Shown here: positions 1 through 6,551 of the stretch, in pieces
Layout: each line of letters opens with the position of its first letter
Position numbering within the stretch: position 1 is the first letter of the stretch
Assembly: GCA_003483125.1 (NCBI GenBank)
Contig: DMWU01000201.1
Span: 1 to 10,317 of the forward strand
Direction: 5' to 3'
Source: Erythrobacter sp.
Lineage (GTDB): Bacteria; Pseudomonadota; Alphaproteobacteria; Sphingomonadales; Sphingomonadaceae
Length of the DNA: 10,317 bases
Made by a program: the position numbers and the translations under genes
Notes under the pieces: generated by a model
Database searches by the model: none
The model's input: the letters and a program-made list of their open reading frames with translations, nothing else
What the model was told of the DNA's origin: nothing

Positions 1-113
1 TAGAGGCGTTCGCAGGCGAAAGGCAAATGAGCGGCAAGGCGATGGTCGAATACTTCGCGCCTTTGATGGAATGGCTTGAAGAACAAAATAAAGGGAAACC
101 GCAGGGATGGTAA
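1..113 (+). CDS. M2-family peptidyl-dipeptidase (ACE-like), C-terminal end only
   Basis: This is the 3' end of a gene that begins upstream of the window. Reading from base 3 gives 36 codons before TAA at 111-113. The peptide contains YFAPLMEWLEEQNKG and ends in GKPQGW. This matches the C-terminus I recognise for bacterial M2 metallopeptidases (angiotensin-converting-enzyme-like dipeptidyl carboxypeptidases), where an 'EYFxPLMxWLxxQNKG' segment closes the helical domain. Those enzymes are usually secreted or periplasmic, zinc-dependent, and remove C-terminal dipeptides. The HExxH zinc site and signal peptide would lie outside the window, so neither activity nor location can be checked here. 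The stop codon overlaps the start of the next gene (ATGGTAA), which suggests one transcript with translational coupling. Confidence 0.75.
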   Translation, partial: EAFAGERQMSGKAMVEYFAPLMEWLEEQNKGKPQGW

Positions 114-1126
114 AACACGGACTCTTGCTAACCGCCTTTGTCGCAACAGCCTGCACCGCATCGGAACCGCAGGCTAGCGACCCTGTTCCTTCGAATGATG
201 TTTCCGGCACTCTGTTCGTCGCCAATAAGCGCGGCAACACTCTGTCCATGATCGACCTTGCCAGCGGTGAAGAGGTCAAGCGGGGCGAAAGCTGCACGAA
301 CCCGCACGAGCTGGCTGTGTCGCCTGATGGCAACCATGTCGCCCTTGCCTGTTACGGAGGCCAATCGATTGCCATTTTCTCGACAGGAGATCTTTCCCGT
401 GTTTCAGAGATTGATCTGGGCGCAGGCGCAAGACCGCACGGAATTGTTTGGCATGCCAATGGCGATATTTACTCGACAGCCGAGGGGCGCCAGTCGATCT
501 TCAGGGTGAGCGCTCCATTGGGAGAAGCTGGCATGGCAGAGTTTTCGACGAAACAGCGTGGGAGCCATATGTTGGCTGTGTCTCCTGATGGTAATCACGC
601 ATGGACCACTGATTTGGGGTCGAAGACCGTTACATCGGTTGATTTGACGGAGGCAAACCCTCCATTGTCAGTCGAAGTCGGGATCGAGCCTGAAGGTATA
701 TCGCTATCACCCGATGGTTCTGCATTGTGGGTCTCTGCGAGAGGTTCTGACATGGCTTTTGAGCTCGATCCGCAAACGATGGAAGTTCGTAAGAGCGTTG
801 CGACGGGCAGCTTCCCGCTACGGCTTCTTGTGAGGCCGCAGGGTGATTTTGCAATCACCTCCGACCTAGCCGACGGTGGTTTGAGCGTGATCGACACGGC
901 AAGTGGTGAATTGGTCCGATCAATTGCGGTGTCTAGCGCAGAGGAAGCCGAACGAAGAGTGCAGGTGACCATTTTATGGTCCTCGGATGGAGAGCTTATC
1001 TATGTCGCAGAGACCGAAAGCAACACTGTTGCAGAAGTCGACTTCGAATCCGGCGAAGTAATCCGACGCTTTGGCACGGGCGAAGGCGGAGATGGATTGG
1101 CTGTAATCACTCCTACTGCGGAATAG
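107..1126 (+). CDS. Secreted beta-propeller (YncE/YVTN-like) probable lipoprotein
   Basis: A 339-residue protein. The N-terminus is a short lipoprotein-type signal: basic start, hydrophobic stretch to about residue 15, then Cys16 in the context VATAC. The lipobox is imperfect, so lipidation is likely but not certain. The rest is made of repeated beta-propeller blades, with SPDG turns at residues 72-75, 159-162 and 201-204 and SSDG at 292-295, plus recurring 'xVxDLxSGE' strands. Two blades share the identical nonapeptide LAVSPDGNH. This is the architecture of YncE/YVTN-repeat and lactonase-like seven-bladed propellers. These bind ligands or partner proteins, and no catalytic residues can be assigned. 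The ATG at 107 lies inside the last codons of the upstream peptidase gene, with a GCAGGG sequence just before it, supporting coupled translation. The function is probably extracytoplasmic binding; the ligand is unknown. Confidence 0.8.
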   Translation: MVKHGLLLTAFVATACTASEPQASDPVPSNDVSGTLFVANKRGNTLSMIDLASGEEVKRGESCTNPHELAVSPDGNHVALACYGGQSIAIFSTGDLSRVSEIDLGAGARPHGIVWHANGDIYSTAEGRQSIFRVSAPLGEAGMAEFSTKQRGSHMLAVSPDGNHAWTTDLGSKTVTSVDLTEANPPLSVEVGIEPEGISLSPDGSALWVSARGSDMAFELDPQTMEVRKSVATGSFPLRLLVRPQGDFAITSDLADGGLSVIDTASGELVRSIAVSSAEEAERRVQVTILWSSDGELIYVAETESNTVAEVDFESGEVIRRFGTGEGGDGLAVITPTAE

Positions 1127-1185
1127 AGCTTGAAGTTCGTCACTGCTGATAGATTGCGGACGGTAATCAGGAGCAAGAAACTTCC

Positions 1186-1210
1186 ATTTGAGCGGGCCAG
1201 TCCGCTAAAT
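1186..1210 (+). other. Bulged hairpin between propeller gene and ybjN-like gene
   Basis: ATTT-G-AGCGG, loop GCCAGT, then CCGCT-AAAT: nine base pairs with a single bulged G at 1190. It sits in the 143-bp gap after the propeller stop codon and 60 bp before the next start. No T-run follows, so it is not a standard intrinsic terminator. It could be an RNA 3'-end stabiliser or mere chance. Confidence 0.3.
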
Positions 1211-1259
1211 ATACGATATTGAAAACCTTTGAGCTTCACTCGGAGTGCATTAGTTTACC

Positions 1260-1265
1260 AGGAGA
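1260..1265 (+). promoter_or_regulatory. Ribosome binding site deciding the ybjN-like start
   Basis: AGGAGA lies 4 nt before the ATG at 1270. It fixes this start over an in-frame ATG at 1219, which would add 17 residues (including Cys and His) in front of an otherwise clean signal peptide. Confidence 0.75.
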
Positions 1266-1269
1266 ATTT

Positions 1270-1773
1270 ATGTTCAAGGCAATCGCCTCGCTGACCGCCA
1301 TCACTTTGTTTGCTGCACCGACTTTGTCCCAAGAGAACGGCCTGATGATCAGTGCTGCAGACCCGCAAGGGATAGTCTCTGTCATGGAAATGGCCGGCTA
1401 TGAGGCGGAGTTGGATCAGGACGGCTCTGACGATCCGATGATCATAACTGAGCTCAATGGATGGCAGGCGCGCGTTCTTTTTTATGGTTGCGATGCAGAG
1501 TCGCATGATGGTTGCGGTTCACTCCAGCTTCTCGGAGGATTTGATCGAGCGAAGCCTTGGACGGCGGAAGAAGCCATCCAGATTTCCGCCCAGTATAGAT
1601 ACTCAAGTGTATGGCTCGACGAGGAAGGTGACCCATTTATCCAATGGGACATCGTGACTGGCGATGGCATTCCCGCGAAAGTTTATCTCCGCTCGCTGCG
1701 GGAATTTGCTCAGGCGCTCTCAAATGCCGCGGCGATGGTTTTTGAGGAAGAGAATTCAGAGGAAGGTGAGTAA
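1270..1773 (+). CDS. Secreted YbjN-domain protein
   Basis: A 167-residue protein when started at the ATG with the good Shine-Dalgarno. Residues 1-20 form a Sec signal peptide (MFKAIAS, then a hydrophobic core ending APTLS), with cleavage probably just before Gln21. The mature part resembles the YbjN family (PF10722-type): an N-terminal 'sxxDPxGIxxxMexxGYxaeL' segment, a central beta region with GCD and a second Cys a few residues on (DGCGSLQL), and a hydrophobic C-terminal helix (LRSLREFAQAL). YbjN proteins resemble chaperone-like folds and in enterobacteria influence motility and stress phenotypes. The biochemical role of the secreted alphaproteobacterial forms is not established. The C-terminus is strongly acidic (EEENSEEGE). 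The gene converges on the SDR gene with only 14 bp between the stop codons. Confidence 0.75.
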   Translation: MFKAIASLTAITLFAAPTLSQENGLMISAADPQGIVSVMEMAGYEAELDQDGSDDPMIITELNGWQARVLFYGCDAESHDGCGSLQLLGGFDRAKPWTAEEAIQISAQYRYSSVWLDEEGDPFIQWDIVTGDGIPAKVYLRSLREFAQALSNAAAMVFEEENSEEGE

Positions 1774-1787
1774 TCACTTAGCTGCGC

Positions 1788-2561
1788 TTACGCATTCCTT
1801 GCCATCAGGCCGCCATCAACGGGAATTACTGCCCCGGTAATATAACTTGCCGCGGGCAAAACTAACGACAGCGTGATGTGGGCGACCTCCTCAGGCTCGC
1901 CATAGCGCCGTAAGGCGGTGCGGCGGTTCGCAAAGATCGCCTTGTGCTCTTCTGGTACCTTGTCGGTCATGGCTGTGCGAATTGGGCCGGGACAGATACA
2001 ATTGACCGTGATCCCTTCCTTGCCCAGATCGACCGCCAATCCGCGCGTGAGGCCCGTTACGCCGGTCTTCGCTGCGACATAGGGCGTATCGCCGGGTGTT
2101 GCGCCTAGGCCTTCGGTGGAAGCGATGTTGACGATGCGGCCGGCATTGCTCTGTCTTAGCCAAGGAAGGGCCGCGCGAACCATGCGTTGCTGTGCGGTGA
2201 GCATCACCGAAATCGCACGATCCCAAATCGCGTCATATTCATTTCCATCATCCAGCGGCGAGAAGCTCGAGACGCCTGCATTGTTGATGAGGATATCGAT
2301 ACCACCGAAATCTGCGGCTATCCGGCCCGTTATGTCTTTGATCGCGTCATGATCCGACACGTCGAGCGCGTAAGCACGTGCATTGCCATCGCATTCTTGC
2401 GCCACGGCTTCGCAGGCAGCCAAATCAAGATCGGTCACGGCGACATTGGCACCTTCAGATGCGAATAGTCTTGCGGTTGCGCGGCCCATTCCGCTCGCAG
2501 CGCCCGTGACGATCGCAGTAAGACCTGCAATCGAGCGTGAGCGGTTGGGCGTCTCACTCAT
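1788..2561 (-). CDS. Short-chain dehydrogenase/reductase (classical SDR), probably NAD(H)-using
   Basis: 257 residues, the usual length for a classical SDR oxidoreductase with a Rossmann fold. Visible motifs: cofactor glycine motif TGAASGMG at 19-26; Asp44 at the end of beta-2, which in this family favours NAD(H) over NADP(H); DV at 67-68; NNAG at 93-96; the catalytic set Ser148, Tyr161 and Lys165 (YVAAK); PG at 191-192; and the C-terminal GAVIPVDGG typical of 3-ketoacyl-ACP-reductase/secondary-alcohol-dehydrogenase relatives. The substrate cannot be read from sequence. The ATG overlaps the amn stop codon (ATGA, 4 nt), so it is very probably translated from the same mRNA by coupling. It could be named a FabG-like or glucose-dehydrogenase-like protein, but that would be guesswork. 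Confidence 0.9.
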   Translation of the reverse strand: MSETPNRSRSIAGLTAIVTGAASGMGRATARLFASEGANVAVTDLDLAACEAVAQECDGNARAYALDVSDHDAIKDITGRIAADFGGIDILINNAGVSSFSPLDDGNEYDAIWDRAISVMLTAQQRMVRAALPWLRQSNAGRIVNIASTEGLGATPGDTPYVAAKTGVTGLTRGLAVDLGKEGITVNCICPGPIRTAMTDKVPEEHKAIFANRRTALRRYGEPEEVAHITLSLVLPAASYITGAVIPVDGGLMARNA

Positions 2562-3997
2562 CGGAATGGGGGCTCGTTAAAGGCACGAAGTTTGCGGCTG
2601 TGCAGCCTGTCGCCCTCGTCGCGCAGGCGCTTGCACGCCTCGATACCCATCTGGAGGTGGGCCGCGATTGCTTCTTCGTAAAACTTGTTCGCTTGCCCCG
2701 GCAGTTTGATCTCACCGTGGAGCGGCTTATCGCTCACGCAAAGTAAAGTGCCATAGGGCACACGGAAGCGATAGCCCTGCGCGGCGATGGTCGCGCTTTC
2801 CATCTCGATGGCAATAGCGCGGCTCTGCGAGAAGCGCTTGGCTGATTTGGTATATAGCAGCTCCCAATTGCGATCATCGGTGGTGACTACCGTACCCGTA
2901 CGCATCCTCTGCTTGAGATTGGCGCCTTGCGTGCCTGAAACCACCTCTGCCGCACCAGCGAGCGCCTGCTGAACTTCGGCGATGGGCGGGATAGGAATTT
3001 CGGGCGGAAGTACCGTATCCAAAACGTGGTCATCGCGCAGATATGCGTGGGCGAGCACGAAGTCGCCGATTTTCTGACTTGAACGCAAACCGCCGCAATG
3101 GCCGATCATCAACCATGCATGCGGGCGTATCACCGCCAAGTGATCGCAAATGGTCTTGGCATTGGACGGGCCCACGCCAATGTTCACAAGAGTGATGCCG
3201 CAACCATCATCGCGCTGGAGGTGATATGCAGGCATCTGGTGCTTGCGCCAGGCTGTGTCAGACAACTGATCACGCGCAGTGTTGGTAGTTTCCTTAATGC
3301 TAAGACCGCCCGCACCTGTAAGCGCGGTATAGCCATCCTGACCTATCTGGCGCCCGGCCCAATCAACAAATTCATCTACATAGCGGTGATAGTTGGTAAA
3401 AAGTACAAAGTGCTGGAAATCATCCGTACTAGTCCCCGTATAGTGCGCTAGGCGAGCCAGCGAGTAGTCCGTACGCAAGCCATCGAACAAGGAAAGCGGC
3501 AGGATTGGGCTGGGATCTTTGATGTCATGGCCGTCTGCCAGCTCGTCCCCGATTAGCGCCAAGTCGGTTGCCGGGAAGTATTTGGCAATCTCCAGAGGTT
3601 CAACTCCGGTCATCGCGGCGACCTGCTCGCTATCAAGCACATAAGGGAAAGGAATTTCCTGGCTGGATCGCGAAACTTCGAGTGTGATTTCGTAGTCCTC
3701 CGCAATCAACTCCAACTGTTCGCGAAGATAGGGCGCAAATAGTGAAGGGCGGGTAACAGTAGTGGCATAGGTGCCGCTCTGTTCAAGCCTGCCAAATGCA
3801 CGCGAACGGTCTTTAGGATCGCCTTTGCCTTCGAAATGGATCTTCAGTTCGGGGTAAGCATAGCTGCCATCCTCACGCTTTCGGGAGGGCGGGATTGTAC
3901 CTTTGGTGCCAAAGGCAACCACATCGTCGCGAAGCGTAGCGACCGCCTTGTCATAGGTTTCCTGTAATTGCGCGAGAATGCTTTCAACTATTTCCAT
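2558..3997 (-). CDS. amn: AMP nucleosidase
   Basis: 479 residues, close to the roughly 484 of E. coli Amn. The enzyme hydrolyses AMP to adenine and ribose 5-phosphate in the cytoplasm, a purine-salvage and AMP-control step. The N-terminal half (to about residue 170) is the Amn-specific regulatory domain. The C-terminal half is a nucleoside-phosphorylase-type domain: NIGVGPSNAKT at 272-282, MIGHCGGLR at 297-305 (phosphate/ribose region), IEMES at 397-401 (ribose-binding Met and Glu), and SDKPLHGE at 422-429 with the catalytic Asp423 position. All core motifs are intact. A GAGGAG element lies 12 nt upstream of ATG, somewhat far, in an AT-rich 67-bp stretch between this gene and the rplI terminator that probably holds its own promoter. 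The SDR gene follows with a 4-nt overlap. Confidence 0.95.
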   Translation of the reverse strand: MEIVESILAQLQETYDKAVATLRDDVVAFGTKGTIPPSRKREDGSYAYPELKIHFEGKGDPKDRSRAFGRLEQSGTYATTVTRPSLFAPYLREQLELIAEDYEITLEVSRSSQEIPFPYVLDSEQVAAMTGVEPLEIAKYFPATDLALIGDELADGHDIKDPSPILPLSLFDGLRTDYSLARLAHYTGTSTDDFQHFVLFTNYHRYVDEFVDWAGRQIGQDGYTALTGAGGLSIKETTNTARDQLSDTAWRKHQMPAYHLQRDDGCGITLVNIGVGPSNAKTICDHLAVIRPHAWLMIGHCGGLRSSQKIGDFVLAHAYLRDDHVLDTVLPPEIPIPPIAEVQQALAGAAEVVSGTQGANLKQRMRTGTVVTTDDRNWELLYTKSAKRFSQSRAIAIEMESATIAAQGYRFRVPYGTLLCVSDKPLHGEIKLPGQANKFYEEAIAAHLQMGIEACKRLRDEGDRLHSRKLRAFNEPPFR

Positions 3998-4064
3998 TTC
4001 GCTAGGCTACTCCTCATTGTTGATTTTTCAAATATTCTTGTGACCGCGTGATTACGGCTCTTGC

Positions 4065-4094
4065 AAAAAGGGCGCGACCTTGCGGCCGCGCCCC
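4065..4094 (-). terminator. Intrinsic terminator of the rpsF-rpsR-rplI operon
   Basis: Read on the minus strand, GGGCGCG pairs with CGCGCCC (7 bp). An inner CC/GG pairing is closed by a GCAA (GNRA-type) tetraloop, with one G/T-side mismatch between the two helices, and five T residues follow directly. This is a textbook rho-independent terminator. It starts 1 nt after the rplI stop codon, which is unusually close. Confidence 0.9.
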
Positions 4095-4784
4095 TTATGG
4101 TTTTCGGGAAGGTGGAGCCGAGCAGGCTTCGTCTTCCTTCGTTTCTTCCTCAACAGCAGCTTCTTCTTCCGTAGCTACGGGATCTTCTGCCGGCTCATCG
4201 AGCATGTCGGCGGGAATTTCGCCTGGCTCAAGTGTCGGATCAACAGATTCCTGGAAGCCTTCCTGCGCGGCGGCAGCCTGATCTTCTTCGAACAGCTGCG
4301 CCAGCACGTCGACACCCTGGCTCTGAAGCTCTGCTTCATCGTCACTGCGGGCGACGTTAGCCTTTACAGTCACGTGAACTTCAGGGTGAAGGGCGATGGT
4401 GACATCATGCATGCCGATCACCTTGATCGGATGACCCATGATGACCTGCTTCTTGTCAACGTTGTGGCCCTGCTCGTTCAAACCGGCAACGATGTCACGA
4501 ACATTGACCGAGCCATAGAGCTGACCAGCGTTCGAAGATGCACGGATGAGGACGATTTCTGCACCAGCGACGTTCTTGCCCAGCTTTTCAGCTTCAGTAC
4601 GCTTCTCTGCATTTTCCTTCTCAAGGCGCTCACGGTTCGCCTCGAAGACCTTTTTGTTGGCTTCGTTGGCGCGAAGTGCCTTCTTCTGGGGAAGCAGGAA
4701 GTTACGAGCATAGCCGTCCTTCACGGTGACGACATCACCGATGGTACCCAATTTCTCGATACGTTCGAGGAGGATGATATCCAT
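4095..4784 (-). CDS. rplI: 50S ribosomal protein L9 with long acidic C-terminal extension
   Basis: 229 residues against about 149 in E. coli. Residues 1 to about 148 are a complete L9: the N-terminal rRNA-binding domain (MDIILLERIEKLG, then GDVVTVKDGYARNFLLP with the conserved glycines and aromatic), the long connecting helix rich in Glu/Lys (about 42-75), and the C-terminal domain ending near 'HPEVHVTVKANV'. L9 binds 23S rRNA near the L1 stalk and affects frame maintenance. Residues about 149-220 form a low-complexity, highly acidic tail of the kind seen in Sphingomonadales. The last residues switch to CSAPPSRKP, neutral to basic. AGGAGA lies about 7 nt before ATG. Only 13 nt separate it from the rpsR stop, and it is the last gene before the terminator. 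Confidence 0.96.
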   Translation of the reverse strand: MDIILLERIEKLGTIGDVVTVKDGYARNFLLPQKKALRANEANKKVFEANRERLEKENAEKRTEAEKLGKNVAGAEIVLIRASSNAGQLYGSVNVRDIVAGLNEQGHNVDKKQVIMGHPIKVIGMHDVTIALHPEVHVTVKANVARSDDEAELQSQGVDVLAQLFEEDQAAAAQEGFQESVDPTLEPGEIPADMLDEPAEDPVATEEEAAVEEETKEDEACSAPPSRKP

Positions 4785-4797
4785 TTTCTTTCTCCTC

Positions 4798-5022
4798 TTA
4801 CTTTACGATGAAGGGCAGCAGGCCGATGTGGCGGGCGCGCTTGATAGCTTTCGCAAGTTCGCGCTGCTTCTTGGCCGAGACGGCGGTGATGCGTGACGGA
4901 ACGATCTTGCCGCGCTCGGACATGAAGCCCTGCAGCAGACGTACGTCTTTATAATCGATTGTTGGAGCGTTCTTGCCTGAGAAGGGGCAGCTCTTGCGGC
5001 GGCGGAAAAACGGGCGTGCCAT
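4798..5022 (-). CDS. rpsR: 30S ribosomal protein S18
   Basis: 74 residues, the normal S18 length. It has a basic N-terminus ([13 protein letters not shown]), then [19 protein letters not shown] and the conserved C-terminal [23 protein letters not shown] followed by LLPF. S18 sits on the small-subunit platform and forms a dimer with S6. The start codon shares one base with the rpsF stop (TGATG), so translation is coupled. A GGGAGGA Shine-Dalgarno lies inside the end of rpsF. Confidence 0.98.
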   Translation of the reverse strand: MARPFFRRRKSCPFSGKNAPTIDYKDVRLLQGFMSERGKIVPSRITAVSAKKQRELAKAIKRARHIGLLPFIVK

Positions 5023-5387
5023 CAGTCAAGATCCTCCCTGTCAGAGCGACGCTTACGATCGCGGTCATTCTTGCGCATCATTACTGATGGGCCATCTTCA
5101 TGCTCATCAACGCGGATGGTCATGTAACGGATCACATCTTCATTGATGCGGGTCTGCCGTTCCAGCTCTTCAACAACTGTGCCAGGGGCATCGATGTTGA
5201 GCAGCACGAAATGTGCCTTGCGGTTACGGTCAATCTTGTAGGCGAGGGATTTAAGGCCCCAGGTTTCAGTCTTGGTAACCTTGCCTTCGTTCTTCTCGAC
5301 GATTTCGGTCGCCGAAGCCGCCAGCGCATCAACCTGAGCCTGGCTCAGATCCTGACGCGCGAGAAAGATATGCTCGTATAGAGCCAT
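5022..5387 (-). CDS. rpsF: 30S ribosomal protein S6
   Basis: 121 residues with the S6 alpha/beta fold. It opens with [15 protein letters not shown], has the central [20 protein letters not shown] strands and the [20 protein letters not shown] segment, and ends in a charged Arg/Lys/Asp tail. The start at 5387 is chosen because it gives the canonical S6 N-terminus and has AAGGAAG 4 nt upstream (5392-5398). The frame is open 18 codons further to 5441, but that stretch ([11 protein letters not shown]...) is leader RNA, not protein. First gene of the S6-S18-L9 operon; S6 binds 16S rRNA together with S18. Confidence 0.97.
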   Translation of the reverse strand: MALYEHIFLARQDLSQAQVDALAASATEIVEKNEGKVTKTETWGLKSLAYKIDRNRKAHFVLLNIDAPGTVVEELERQTRINEDVIRYMTIRVDEHEDGPSVMMRKNDRDRKRRSDREDLD

Positions 5388-5417
5388 CTCGCTTCCTTTC
5401 ACTTCCTGCCGATCGCT

Positions 5418-5446
5418 GACCTTGCTGTGGCGGATCCACAACGGCC
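5418..5446 (-). promoter_or_regulatory. Leader hairpin of rpsF, candidate S6:S18 autoregulatory site
   Basis: On the minus strand the rpsF 5' leader folds as GGCC, GTTGTGG, loop ATCCG, CCACAGC, bulged AA, GGTC: an 11-bp hairpin with two G-T pairs and a two-base bulge. It lies about 30 nt before the rpsF start. The S6:S18 dimer is known to repress its own operon in many bacteria through a leader hairpin that exposes a CCG trinucleotide, and this loop contains CCG. The structure is seen in the sequence; the regulatory role is inferred. Confidence 0.42.
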
Positions 5447-5578
5447 CCTCCGGCTTTCTTTAAATACCCTAATGACGCTAGGTCGATTCAGGAGATGCGC
5501 GCACATAGCGGTTTTGGCCGTTAATGCAAGCCTTGCGCATGCTACGAAGCGCGGGCAGTGCAGGCGTTTGTGACAGAG

Positions 5579-5585
5579 AAGGGAG
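5579..5585 (+). promoter_or_regulatory. Ribosome binding site selecting a GTG start for the DUF808 gene
   Basis: AAGGGAG followed by a 7-nt spacer before GTG at 5593. It supports this GTG over an ATG 69 bases upstream in the same frame, which would add a Cys/Arg-rich N-terminus without homology to the family. Confidence 0.65.
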
Positions 5586-5592
5586 AACTACA

Positions 5593-6549
5593 GTGCCAGG
5601 CGGCTTGATGGCCCTATTGGACGATGTTTCGATCATTGCGCGCGCGGCCGCAGCTTCGATTGACGATGTCGGTGTTGCTGCGAGCAAGGCGGGAACGAAG
5701 GCGGCAGGTGTAGTGATTGATGATGCGGCGGTTACTCCAAGCTACGTCACTGGCCTTACCCCAGCGCGCGAACTGCCAATTATATGGGCGATCGCTAAGG
5801 GAAGCCTGAAAAACAAGTTATTGATATTGTTGCCAGGTGCGTTGGCGTTAAGCTGGTTCCTGCCGCAGGCGATAATCTTCCTGCTAATGCTAGGCGGAGC
5901 CTATCTTTGCTATGAGGGCGCGGAGAAGGTTATCGAGACATTGGGTGGAGCGCATCATGGCAAGACGCTCGGTGATCCAATAGAGGACCCCGCAAAATTT
6001 GAAAAGCAGCGAATAAATGGCGCGATCCGGACTGATTTGATCCTGTCTGCGGAGATCGTCGCAATCTCGCTCAATGAAATCGCCGCCATTTCAGATAATT
6101 TCTGGGTACGAGCCGCAGCATTGGCGCTTGTAGGCATAGCGATCACGGTAGTGGTCTACGGGGCAGTCGCATTAGTCGTCAAAATGGACGATGTTGGCTT
6201 GAAACTTGTCGAAAGGAAGAGCGGATTTGAGCTCACCTTTGGCCATTTCTTGCTCCAGTCCATGCCCAAGCTTCTTACCCTGTTGTCGATTGTAGGGACT
6301 ATCGCCATGCTTTGGGTTGGTGGTGGGATTATCCTTCATGGCACCCATGAGATCGGCTGGCATTTGATCTATGACTTAGGTCACGGTTTCGAAGTGTGGG
6401 CAGCCGAGATGTCAGGTGCATTCGGCGGGGTCCTGGGCTGGCTTGCTTATGCCACCTATTCGGCGATTCTAGGCCTTATCCTTGGTGCTGTAATAGCTGG
6501 CGTGCTGCACAAAGTCCTGAAATTTGGTCAGACGGCGGGAGGACATTGA
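5593..6549 (+). CDS. DUF808 (YedI-family) inner-membrane protein
   Basis: 318 residues from a GTG start. The N-terminus PGGLMALLDDVS parallels E. coli YedI, which begins MAGSSLLTLLDD. It continues with the family's alternating small/Asp segment (about 10-45, including the DD pairs at 24-25 and 43-44) and the signature ARELPIIWAIAKGSLKNK at about 58-75. Hydrophobic helices follow at about 76-90 and 92-106 (ending GGAYLCYEGAEK, strongly conserved), and three or four more appear in the second half. These include FWVRAAALALVGIAITVVVY, LLTLLSIVGTIAMLWVGG and a C-terminal YSAILGLILGAVIAG. It is a polytopic membrane protein whose family has no established biochemical function. The GST-like gene starts 2 nt after the stop, so the two are almost certainly cotranscribed. 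Confidence 0.88.
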   Translation: MPGGLMALLDDVSIIARAAAASIDDVGVAASKAGTKAAGVVIDDAAVTPSYVTGLTPARELPIIWAIAKGSLKNKLLILLPGALALSWFLPQAIIFLLMLGGAYLCYEGAEKVIETLGGAHHGKTLGDPIEDPAKFEKQRINGAIRTDLILSAEIVAISLNEIAAISDNFWVRAAALALVGIAITVVVYGAVALVVKMDDVGLKLVERKSGFELTFGHFLLQSMPKLLTLLSIVGTIAMLWVGGGIILHGTHEIGWHLIYDLGHGFEVWAAEMSGAFGGVLGWLAYATYSAILGLILGAVIAGVLHKVLKFGQTAGGH

Positions 6550-6551
6550 TC

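Larger units (their letters stand above)
5388..5592. other. Divergent intergenic region between rpsF and the DUF808 gene
   Basis: About 205 bp holding the rpsF leader (with the hairpin listed separately) and both divergent promoters. Toward rpsF, the AT-rich stretch at 5459-5475 (minus strand GGGTATTTAAAGAAAG) is the best place for a -10 region, but I cannot assign a -35 with confidence. Toward the DUF808 gene no clear promoter pair stands out. A small inverted repeat GCAAG-C-CTTGC lies near 5526-5536. Confidence 0.4.

Noticed and set aside
1764..1778. Short hairpin GTGA-GTAA-TCAC at the end of the ybjN-like gene
   Set aside because: Only a 4-bp stem with no T-run; too weak to call a terminator for either convergent gene.
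4080..4811. A 243-codon open frame on the plus strand, antisense to rplI
   Set aside because: It lies wholly opposite rplI. The protein has no recognisable family, no Shine-Dalgarno and runs through the terminator. It is a by-product of the codon bias of the acidic L9 tail.
5388..5441. 18-residue N-terminal extension of S6
   Set aside because: S6 proteins start at the [12 protein letters not shown] sequence, a good Shine-Dalgarno precedes it, and the extension lies in the structured leader.
6396..6551. 52-residue N-terminal extension of the GST frame
   Set aside because: It overlaps the last helix of the DUF808 protein in another frame. The GST fold begins directly at the ATG at 6552, which has a GGGAGGA upstream.
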